Below, piece after piece: positions 6,204-12,334 of a stretch of DNA of 12,334 nucleotides. The stretch comes from an uncultured Spirochaetia bacterium (GTDB lineage Bacteria; Spirochaetota; UBA4802; JAGODF01), in NCBI GenBank assembly GCA_937967705.1, contig CALCJG010000314.1, forward strand, positions 1 through 12,334, written 5' to 3'. The notes under the pieces are model-generated. The model searched no databases. It was not told the origin of the DNA and saw only the letters and a list, made by a program, of their open reading frames with translations. Both the position numbers and the translations under genes were made by a program. Numbering within the stretch: the stretch's first letter is position 1; every line of letters starts with the position of its first letter.

Positions 6204-7703
6204 ATGAACAGCATGGTAAGAGGTTCGGAGATGTCCGGAGGCGGTTTCCAGGGGGACTCTTCCGTGAACCGGGAGATGATGGAGAGCCTCACACGGGCCC
6301 TCCTGCAGACGAGGGGATTCCGGGAGGCCCTCGCGGCGGCGGCCCCTGAACTGGTCAATGCCTGGGCGGGGCGTAATCCCCTGAAGCGGGTCATGGGCGC
6401 CTCGGTCAAGCGCAGCATCAGGAAGAGCTTCGATCCCGATGACTCGGAGGGGACGGATCCTCTCGGCCGTCTCTGTGAAAATCCCGAGTTTGCAGAAAAG
6501 GCGGCCTGCGCCCTTCCGGGGATCGCCAACGCTTTTCTTTCCGCCCTCTCAAGGGTTATGGAGACCCTTGCGGGGGCCGCTCCCGATAAGCAGAGGGAGA
6601 TTGTAAACTCCCTGGCCGGGGGCGTGGATTTAGGAAATCTGGGGGCGATGATAACGAGCCTGGCGAAGATCCTGAGCGCGGTGCACCGGGAGGAGCCGGA
6701 GTTTTTCACCCGGACCCTGCGGCCAGCGGTGCGCTCGCTGATTGAGAGCACGGACTTCGGCGAGATAAAGGAAAGTTTTGATCTGGCAGCTGAAGACCTG
6801 GCCGCCTTCGCGGGCATGGTCAACGAGGAGTTGTGGGAATATCCCGCCAAGGTGGTCTGTCTGCTCTCGCTGCTGCCCAATATTATCAACGCGGGGCTGC
6901 GTTCCGTCGTGCAGACGACCCGGCCGCTAAACGCTCTGGCGCCGGATCTGCTGACGGACGTGGTGATGTCGCTCCTGCGGGAGCTTCGCGGGGAGAACAT
7001 AGGCGCCCTCGTCAACGAACTCAGTGAGCTGGTGCGCAAGATTGGCACCGGGAGTGTTTTGCTGGGAGAGCAGGGGAGGCCGGTCTTCCCGGAGGAGATG
7101 GCCCGGCTGTCGAAGGAGGTGCTGGCCGCGGTGGATGTGAAGCTGCTCCTTAAAGCTCGGTCCTATCTCGGCGAGGTGCGGGAGATGGCCATGATCAACT
7201 TCATCAGGCTTATGGAGCAGAGTCCCGAACTGGCCCGGGAGTTCTTTCACAGCCACTTCCAGGCGGTGGTCACCTTCGTGAGGAACTGGAGCCACAGGGC
7301 GGACGCCTTCGAATCGCTCTTCTCTACGGCGGATGTGGCCCGGGAGTTCGCCCGGGGCATGGGGGAGATCGATGCTCAGGAGCTGGCGGCAACCGTCAAC
7401 AGGATGTGTGCCATCTTCAACGATGTGCGCAAGATCACCCCGGGAATCATCAAGAACACCCTTTCCCAGGTCTTCGCTTCCCTGGATGAATACGAAGCCG
7501 CTGAGACGGCGCGGTGGCTTACGGAGGATGTCGTGGAGTCCTTCAAGCCCATAGCCCCGGAGGTGCTGCCGCCGGTCATCCGGGGGCTGGCCGATCTGCT
7601 GCGGCCGGGAAAGAACGGGAATTCGGAGGAGATGCGCGAGGCCCTGGCGTATTTCCGGGATGCCGTGCGGGGCGAGGAAAACGTGACGGAGGCTGCTGGA
7701 TGA
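6204..7703 (+). CDS. Uncharacterised 499-aa all-helical protein with internal repeats
   Basis: I do not recognise this family. The protein is rich in Ala, Leu, Glu and Arg and reads as almost entirely amphipathic helices after a Gly/Ser-rich N-terminus (1-20). It has no signal peptide or clear transmembrane segment and few Cys. Residues 104-157 (LPGIANA...) and 224-277 (LPNIINA...) align without gaps with 17 of 54 identities. Shared elements are LPxIxNAxL, APD, VxSL and NxGAxxxxL. A weaker third copy starts at 412 (TPGIIKNTL..., then EDVVESF...APEV). An ARM/HEAT-like helical-repeat scaffold is possible. AAAGGAGG lies 5 nt before the start. Its stop overlaps the next start by ATGA, so it is coupled to the reductase-like subunits. 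A role as an assembly factor, scaffold or extra subunit of that enzyme is inference. Confidence 0.88.
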   Translation: MNSMVRGSEMSGGGFQGDSSVNREMMESLTRALLQTRGFREALAAAAPELVNAWAGRNPLKRVMGASVKRSIRKSFDPDDSEGTDPLGRLCENPEFAEKAACALPGIANAFLSALSRVMETLAGAAPDKQREIVNSLAGGVDLGNLGAMITSLAKILSAVHREEPEFFTRTLRPAVRSLIESTDFGEIKESFDLAAEDLAAFAGMVNEELWEYPAKVVCLLSLLPNIINAGLRSVVQTTRPLNALAPDLLTDVVMSLLRELRGENIGALVNELSELVRKIGTGSVLLGEQGRPVFPEEMARLSKEVLAAVDVKLLLKARSYLGEVREMAMINFIRLMEQSPELAREFFHSHFQAVVTFVRNWSHRADAFESLFSTADVAREFARGMGEIDAQELAATVNRMCAIFNDVRKITPGIIKNTLSQVFASLDEYEAAETARWLTEDVVESFKPIAPEVLPPVIRGLADLLRPGKNGNSEEMREALAYFRDAVRGEENVTEAAG

Positions 7704-8851
7704 TGAATGAGTTCATGGAGGCCGCGACCGCGATCGAGAGCGGTCCTGTAAAAAAATGGAAGGCGGACGGCGGAAGGGTCATCGGATACACCTGTTCCTA
7801 TGCGCCGGACGAGATCATGCATGCGGCGGGGATACTGCCCTATCGGATCAGGGGATTCGGAGCGGGGGAGATGACGATAGGCGACACCTACTTTGGTCCC
7901 TTCATCTGCAGCCTTCCCAAGTGCATGCTTCAGCTGGCCGGGGAGGGCAAATACGCTTTTCTCGACGGGGCCATCATCACCCCGGGATGCGATTCCATGC
8001 GCCGCTTGGACGAGTGCTGGCGGAAGGCAGGAGAGGACCATCCGGGCGTCGTCCCCCGGTTCTTCTTCCACTACGGTGTCCCGCACAAGTATACCGATTA
8101 CACCATCAAATGGTTCACTGACGAAACAAGGCGTTTCATTGCGGAGATGTCGGCGCATTTCCAAACCGCACCGGACGAGGAGCGCCTGCGGGCATCCATA
8201 AAACTCTATAACCGGAGCCGGGGTCTCCTCGAGCGCCTCGACGTACTGAGGACCGGTGACACTCCCCCTCTTACCGGCAGCGAGGCCCTGGCCGTGGTCA
8301 TTGCGGGCTCGACCATGCCCCGGGAACTTTACACGGATATGCTGGAGGGACTCATCCGGGAACTGGAGCAGAGGACCGTCCAATACGGGGACCGTATCCG
8401 GCTGATGCTGGTGGGCAGCGCCAACGATGACGTGGATCTTGTGAGAATTCTCGAGGGGGACAGGGCCCTGGTGGTGGCGGACAACCTCTGCTTCGGCGCC
8501 CGCAGTCAGACGGACCTGGTGGAGGAGGAGGGGGACCCCGTTTCCGCCCTGGCACGGCGTTATCTGCGGCAGAACGAATGCCCGCGCATGTACGGAGATT
8601 ACCGCAGGAGGCTGGCCATCCTGAAGGAAAAGATTGAATCCGCCGGTGTCGAGGGGGTCGTGCTGCAGAACATACGCTTCTGCGATCTGCACGGTTCAGA
8701 GAACGGCCTCTTCGAGAGAGATCTCGAGCGGGAGGGCATCCCCTGCATGCGCCTGGAGAGGGAATACGGGCCCCTGGTCGAGTCGGGCCGGATGCGGATG
8801 CGCATGGATGCCTTTCTGGAGAGGATAGATCAGAGGAGGAAAAGCGCATGA
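7700..8851 (+). CDS. 2-hydroxyacyl-CoA dehydratase/benzoyl-CoA reductase-type small catalytic subunit (BcrC/BzdN-like)
   Basis: A 383-aa protein of the 2-hydroxyacyl-CoA dehydratase D-component family. These enzymes take ATP-activated low-potential electrons on a [4Fe-4S] cluster and pass them to an acyl-CoA. Family signatures are GYTCSYAPDEIMHAAGILP (Cys32), the ICSLPKC segment (Cys70, Cys75), ITPGCDSMRRL (Cys97) and RFCDLHGSENGLFERDLE (Cys328). Cys32, Cys97 and Cys328 fit the usual three cluster ligands. The length matches BcrC/BzdN (about 380 aa) of class I benzoyl-CoA reductases. The start at 7700 overlaps the previous stop by ATGA and has GGAGG at 7688-7692. The frame is open farther upstream to 7514, but that part overlaps the 499-aa gene. 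A second Met follows at once (7703). The substrate could be benzoyl-CoA, a substituted or polycyclic aroyl-CoA, or a 2-hydroxyacyl-CoA. The two different ATPases downstream favour the reductase side. Confidence 0.88.
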   Translation: MMNEFMEAATAIESGPVKKWKADGGRVIGYTCSYAPDEIMHAAGILPYRIRGFGAGEMTIGDTYFGPFICSLPKCMLQLAGEGKYAFLDGAIITPGCDSMRRLDECWRKAGEDHPGVVPRFFFHYGVPHKYTDYTIKWFTDETRRFIAEMSAHFQTAPDEERLRASIKLYNRSRGLLERLDVLRTGDTPPLTGSEALAVVIAGSTMPRELYTDMLEGLIRELEQRTVQYGDRIRLMLVGSANDDVDLVRILEGDRALVVADNLCFGARSQTDLVEEEGDPVSALARRYLRQNECPRMYGDYRRRLAILKEKIESAGVEGVVLQNIRFCDLHGSENGLFERDLEREGIPCMRLEREYGPLVESGRMRMRMDAFLERIDQRRKSA

Positions 8852-10257
8852 GAACCGCAACGAGGGAATATAAATTCGACTGGATGCTCTGGAGCGCCTT
8901 CAATGCCGCGGCCAAACTCAAAAATGGTTCGGAAAAGGAATACAGGTATATTCTGAATTACATCCCCTATTTCAGGGGAGTGGTGGATGCCATTCTCGCA
9001 ACAGGGGAGCCGGGGGAAAAGTTCATCGGGATTTGCGCCAGGTATCTGCGCAACCTGATAACCGCGCGCGATGAAGGACGGCATAATGCCATCACGACGT
9101 TCTGCTTCTCGCCGGCGGTCTTCTACGCCATGGACATCACCCCCATCTGCCTCGAGGTGATATCCGTGATGATGACCTTTACCTACCGGCGGGGCACCAC
9201 GGAGTTCCTGGACTACTGTAACGAGGTGGGATATACCGAAACCTCATGCTCCTCCCAGCGGGGCACCATAGGCGCCTATCTGGCGGGAATCGGCGCGGAG
9301 ATCGACATGATCGTTACCGACACGCCGGGGGTGTGTGACACTAACGCCAACGCCTTTTCCTTTGCATCGGCCTACCTGGATGTACCCTTCTTTCAGCTGG
9401 ATATGCCTCCCGTACTGGCGGATGCACGAACGGACGAATATCACCGCGAGGACTTCAGGGCGCTGATCCGCTTCCTGGAAGAGACCACGGGCAAAAAGCT
9501 TGATGTGGACCGGTTGCGGGGCATCATGGAGGAGGTGGCCCGTCAGGATGCGATCGTGGCCGAGCTGGAGGATCTGGCCCGCCTGGTTCCGAGCCCCCTG
9601 CCGGTCGCCTACAATCTGATGCTTTATGCCTCCCGCTTCCTGTTCGCCGGAATGAAGGAATGCACGGATGTTCTGGAGGCGATGCTCCGGAAAGGGAAGG
9701 AAAACGCGTCCCTGGGGATCTCCGGACTTTCGGGAGGAAAGGAGAAGCTGAGGGGTTTCTTCTGCTACATCGATCACTACACCCAGAATCTCAAACTCTG
9801 GCACATGCTCGACAGCCATGGCATAGCCTACCAGGGCAACATTCTGAGTCGGTCCTTTGCGTCTAACGCGCCACATGTTAAAGAACTTGGTCTGGAGGAG
9901 GCGGCCTATGGGATCGACACCTCAAATCTCGACACCATGATCGACAGCCTGGCGCAGATCAATTCGCGCATGCCCATGATCAAGTCGATACGGGGGCCCT
10001 ACGACGGACCGCACATGTGGCTTCAGGACACGCTCTCGCTGGCGCGGATGTGCAGCGCCGATTTCATCGTCTACAACGGGACCCCCGGCTGCCGCAATAC
10101 CTGGGGCATGGTCAAACTTATGGCCCGGGACACGGAGAAGGCCGGGATTCCCACCTATATCATGTATGCCGACGCCTTCGACGACCGTGTGGAATCCTGG
10201 GATGTCACGAAGGAGCGGTTCGAGGAATTTCTCAAGGTAAGGAGGTTGCTGTCATGA
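8848..10257 (+). CDS. 2-hydroxyacyl-CoA dehydratase/benzoyl-CoA reductase-type large catalytic subunit (BcrB/BzdO-like)
   Basis: A 469-aa partner of the preceding subunit. Family features are the NAITTFCFSPAVFYAMDITP segment (Cys86), GYTETSCSSQRGTIGAYLAG (Cys134), VTDTPGVCDTNANAF (Cys163) and, near the end, DFIVYNGTPGCRNTWGMVK (Cys415), followed by a GIPTYIMYADAFDDR strand. The TPGVCD and TPGC motifs parallel the TPGCD of the small subunit, so the two are distant paralogs that should form the heterodimeric catalytic unit. The length (about 450-470 aa) fits BzdO of the Azoarcus-type reductase; the BcrB subunit of Thauera is of similar size. Start 8848 overlaps the previous stop by ATGA, with GAGGAGG at 8833-8839. 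Which Cys bind the cluster cannot be settled from this sequence alone. Confidence 0.87.
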   Translation: MRTATREYKFDWMLWSAFNAAAKLKNGSEKEYRYILNYIPYFRGVVDAILATGEPGEKFIGICARYLRNLITARDEGRHNAITTFCFSPAVFYAMDITPICLEVISVMMTFTYRRGTTEFLDYCNEVGYTETSCSSQRGTIGAYLAGIGAEIDMIVTDTPGVCDTNANAFSFASAYLDVPFFQLDMPPVLADARTDEYHREDFRALIRFLEETTGKKLDVDRLRGIMEEVARQDAIVAELEDLARLVPSPLPVAYNLMLYASRFLFAGMKECTDVLEAMLRKGKENASLGISGLSGGKEKLRGFFCYIDHYTQNLKLWHMLDSHGIAYQGNILSRSFASNAPHVKELGLEEAAYGIDTSNLDTMIDSLAQINSRMPMIKSIRGPYDGPHMWLQDTLSLARMCSADFIVYNGTPGCRNTWGMVKLMARDTEKAGIPTYIMYADAFDDRVESWDVTKERFEEFLKVRRLLS

Positions 10258-11045
10258 TCGTTGCCGGATGCGATGTGGGTTCCCTGACGTCCAAGGCCGT
10301 CCTGATGAAGGACGGGAGGATGCTGGAATCCCATGTGATCAAATCGAAGGCCCGACCGTGGGAATCGGCGGAGGTCGTCATGGGGGAGGTCCTGAAACGG
10401 GCCGGGATAAGCCGGAGCGACGTGGGCTACTGCGTGGCCACGGGCTACGGGCGCAGCAAGATCGAATTTGCCGACGAGGCTGTCTCCGAGATCGCCTGCC
10501 ACGGCAAGGGGGCGCGCTGGCTGCTCCCCACGGCCCGTACCGTGATCGACATAGGGGGGCAGGACTGCAAGGCCCTTCGGCTGGACGCTAGGGGCGATAT
10601 GGAAAAATTCATAACCAATGACAAGTGCGCCTCCGGCACCGGGCGGTTTCTCGAGGTGATGGCGGGGGTTCTGGGCCTGGCGCTGGAGGAGATGGGGGGC
10701 ATGTCGGCCCGGGCCTCCAACCCCATCACTCTGGCATCGGCCTGCACGGTCTGGGCCCAGGCGGACGTGATCCAGCAGGTCAACGACAGGGTTCCGGTGG
10801 AGGATATCGCCGCCGGGATCAACAATGCCATGGCCAGCCGCATGGCTGTCCTGGTAAACAACATAGGTCTAGAGAGGGACGTCTGTATGACCGGCGGGGT
10901 GGCAAAGAACGACGGCGTGGTATCGGCCCTGGAAAAGCTCCTGGGGATTCGTATCAAGAGAATTCGCCGCAGCGATCCGCAGATTGCCGGCGCCATCGGA
11001 GCGGCACTCTTCGCGGCGGAAAAGGCGACAGGAGGAAGGTTATGA
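10254..11045 (+). CDS. BadF/BadG/BcrA/BcrD-type ATPase, electron-activating subunit 1 (BzdP-like)
   Basis: A 263-aa member of the ASKHA ATPase family that injects electrons into the partner reductase on ATP hydrolysis. Phosphate-binding motifs are AGCDVGSLTSKAV at the N-terminus, VIDIGGQDCKAL in the middle and the late TGGVAKNDGVV adenosine motif. The NDKCASGTGRFLE motif carries Cys125, and ASACTVWAQADV carries Cys164. In the family these two Cys bind the [4Fe-4S] cluster shared by two ATPase subunits. One Cys pair per subunit and the length (about 260-300 aa) are typical. The start at 10254 overlaps the upstream stop by ATGA and has AAGGAGG at 10239-10245. The frame is open upstream to 10017, but that overlaps the large subunit. 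Its paralog follows immediately, so a heterodimeric ATPase as in benzoyl-CoA reductases is likely. Confidence 0.93.
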   Translation: MIVAGCDVGSLTSKAVLMKDGRMLESHVIKSKARPWESAEVVMGEVLKRAGISRSDVGYCVATGYGRSKIEFADEAVSEIACHGKGARWLLPTARTVIDIGGQDCKALRLDARGDMEKFITNDKCASGTGRFLEVMAGVLGLALEEMGGMSARASNPITLASACTVWAQADVIQQVNDRVPVEDIAAGINNAMASRMAVLVNNIGLERDVCMTGGVAKNDGVVSALEKLLGIRIKRIRRSDPQIAGAIGAALFAAEKATGGRL

Positions 11046-11869
11046 TCACGGCGGGTTGCGATATTGGTTCCCTGACGGCCAAGGCGGTCATCCTGAGGGA
11101 CGGAAAGATCATAGGATCGGAGGTGATCCGGGCGGTCCGGTCGCCGGAGGACTCGGCGAACCGGGTGATGGAGGCTGCCCTGAGTGCTGCCGGCATCTCT
11201 CTTGACGACATCGAGTATTGCGTGGGGACGGGCTACGGACGCAAGCACATCCCCTTCGTGAACGCGGTGGAATCGGAGATTGCCTGCCACGCGCGCGGAG
11301 CGGTCTGGCAGGTCCCCTCGGCCCGGACGGTGGTGGACATCGGCGGGCAGGACGCCAAAGCCATCAAGGTTTCGGCGGAGGGTGATGTGCTGAGATACGT
11401 CTACAACGACAAGTGTGCCTCGGGGACCGGACGTTTCCTGGAGATCATCGCCGACGCCCTGGAGATCCCCCTGGAGAAGATGGGGGAGATCTCGGGAAAA
11501 TCGACGGAGCGCCTCACCCTTTCCAATCAGTGCGTTGTGTTCGCGGAGACGGAGATCATCTCCCTGGTGAACGAGGGAAAGGAAACGGCGGACATCATCA
11601 ACGCCCTGCACCACGCCGTGGCGGGCCGCGCGGCCTCGCTGGCCAGGGGCATAGTCGTGGAGGGGGATGTGGTGATGACGGGAGGCGTTGCCCGGAATGA
11701 GGGGATGTTTTCCGCCCTGGCGGCCGCTCTGGGCGTGGAGCTCCTGAGCGTGGAAAACCCACAGATCAACGGAGCCATCGGGGCGGCCCTTTTCGCCCTT
11801 CAGGCCCTGAAGGGATCTTCCCTGGGTGATGAGGAAAAGCAGACTGAGGGGGAGCGGGTGATGGCATGA
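11042..11869 (+). CDS. BadF/BadG/BcrA/BcrD-type ATPase, electron-activating subunit 2 (BzdQ-like)
   Basis: A 275-aa paralog of the preceding ATPase with the same motif order: AGCDIGSLTAKAV, VVDIGGQDAKAI, NDKCASGTGRFLE with Cys125, SNQCVVFAETEI with Cys164, and TGGVARNEG. Both Cys sit at the same residue numbers as in subunit 1. The C-terminal tail (about 257-275, GSSLGDEEKQTEGERVMA) is charged and absent from subunit 1. NQCVVFAETEI is closer to the activator consensus than the ACTVWAQADV of subunit 1, so the two have diverged and are not a recent duplication. The start at 11042 has AGGAGG 6 nt upstream and overlaps the previous stop by ATGA. 2-Hydroxyacyl-CoA dehydratases use a homodimeric activator, so the presence of two forms points to the benzoyl-CoA reductase branch. 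Confidence 0.93.
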   Translation: MITAGCDIGSLTAKAVILRDGKIIGSEVIRAVRSPEDSANRVMEAALSAAGISLDDIEYCVGTGYGRKHIPFVNAVESEIACHARGAVWQVPSARTVVDIGGQDAKAIKVSAEGDVLRYVYNDKCASGTGRFLEIIADALEIPLEKMGEISGKSTERLTLSNQCVVFAETEIISLVNEGKETADIINALHHAVAGRAASLARGIVVEGDVVMTGGVARNEGMFSALAAALGVELLSVENPQINGAIGAALFALQALKGSSLGDEEKQTEGERVMA

Positions 11870-12288
11870 GGCTTTTCGATGATATCATCAGCGAGGTGAG
11901 GGCCTTTGCGGAAGGGCGCCGCAGCGGTCACCCTTACCGGGAAGAGCGCGGCGGCGGGGCTGCCTGGCCCCTGAGCGAAAAGACGCAGATCGTGCTGGGA
12001 GCCGACACCGGCGCCGAGCTGGGAAACCCCCGGGACGAATCGGCATCCTTTCTCCTCTGGACCCCGGACGTCGGTCTGATCAGGGACAACGGAATCACCC
12101 TCATCGGTCCGGACATTGGCAAGGACGGGCCGGCCTCTCTGCCCTTCGGGAAGGTCCTCCTCCTGGGGGTAAAGGAATTCGGCGAGGCGGAGTGCTACGA
12201 TCATCACAGGGATCTCGATCTCATGCGTTTCGACCTCAGGCTGGAGGGATACATGATGAGGGCCGCCTCGCAGTACATGCGGGAGTGG
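11866..12288 (+). CDS. Possible CO dehydrogenase beta-subunit (CdhC)-like family protein (3' partial)
   Basis: The first 141 residues of a protein cut off by the contig end. Visible motifs are LGADTGAELGNP (44-55), SFLLWTPDVG (61-70), ITLIGPDIG (77-85), LPFGKVLLLGV (92-102) and EGYMMRAASQYMREW (127-141). From memory this resembles short bacterial proteins labelled CO dehydrogenase beta-subunit (CdhC/AcsB) family, which are far shorter than a real acetyl-CoA synthase. I cannot confirm that and would not infer CO metabolism. There is no signal peptide and only one Cys (110). The start at 11866 overlaps the previous stop by ATGA, with a GGGGGAG upstream. Tight coupling suggests a role with the reductase. 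In-frame reading continues into adapter as RSEEHTSELQSRVDI, which is artifact, not protein. Confidence 0.75.
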
Positions 12289-12334
12289 AGATCGGAAGAG
12301 CACACGTCTGAACTCCAGTCACGAGTGGATATCT
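12289..12334 (+). other. Illumina TruSeq index adapter remnant (artifact)
   Basis: AGATCGGAAGAGC at 12289-12301 starts a perfect match to the 34-base TruSeq index adapter stem (to 12322). It is followed by the barcode GAGTGG (12323-12328; TruSeq index 23 as I recall it) and ATATCT. This is library sequence; the genome ends at about 12288. The A at 12289 could be genomic, since it is shared with the ligation overhang. Confidence 0.98.

Noticed and set aside
7514..7699. Longer start for the small catalytic subunit
   Set aside because: It overlaps the 499-aa gene by nearly 190 bp and adds sequence unlike the family. The ATGA overlap at 7700 with GGAGG upstream is better. The same reasoning rejects starts at 10017 and 10625 for the ATPases.
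7376..8692. 438-codon open frame on the minus strand
   Set aside because: It lies antisense to the 499-aa gene and the small catalytic subunit, both well supported. It has no family motif; long antisense frames are common in GC-rich genes.
10445..11614. 389-codon open frame on the minus strand
   Set aside because: It is antisense to both ATPase genes with clear motifs and has no recognisable domain.
11800..12303. 167-codon minus-strand open frame at the right end
   Set aside because: It begins inside Illumina adapter and is antisense to the coupled downstream gene.

Overview
The window is one contig, probably from a metagenome assembly, with untrimmed Illumina adapter at both ends (bases 1-41 and 12289-12334). 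Only bases 42-12288 are biological. The genomic part is GC-rich and gene-dense with strong Shine-Dalgarno sites. It carries an ATP-dependent, oxygen-sensitive type of acyl-CoA reductase/dehydratase, which points to an anaerobic bacterium. A Desulfobacterota (former Deltaproteobacteria) or similar syntrophic lineage is my best guess. That guess rests on gene content and remembered family distribution, not on any marker gene.

Left region (42-3655): the 3' part of a hybrid sensor kinase with a receiver domain (+ strand), cut by the contig end. It converges on four minus-strand genes: a small cysteine-rich protein, a PPOX-class flavin protein, an AraC-type regulator and a short exported or membrane-anchored protein. 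None of these has an obvious link to the right-hand operon.

Intergenic region (3656-4163): about 500 bp without a credible gene. It holds five direct copies of a 13-bp GGGGTCAGAGCCT-type repeat, two abutting perfect palindromes, and a promoter region with two TetR-type operator-like inverted repeats whose centres lie 22 bp apart.

Right region (4164-12288): one apparent operon of eight plus-strand genes. They encode a GMC-like FAD oxidoreductase, a TetR regulator, an unrecognised 499-aa all-helical protein with internal repeats, two 2-hydroxyacyl-CoA dehydratase/benzoyl-CoA reductase-type catalytic subunits, two BadF/BadG/BcrA/BcrD-type ATPase subunits, and the start of a protein that may belong to the CO dehydrogenase beta-subunit (CdhC) family. 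From the 499-aa gene onward, all five junctions are 4-bp ATGA stop/start overlaps, so six proteins are probably translationally coupled. Two different catalytic subunits plus two different ATPases is the layout of class I ATP-dependent benzoyl-CoA reductases. The subunit sizes and order best fit the Azoarcus BzdNOPQ arrangement. The substrate is unknown: no CoA ligase, ferredoxin, hydratase or ring-cleavage gene is visible. The unusual elements are the helical repeat protein, the CdhC-like protein, the GMC oxidoreductase and the TetR control that accompany this reductase.
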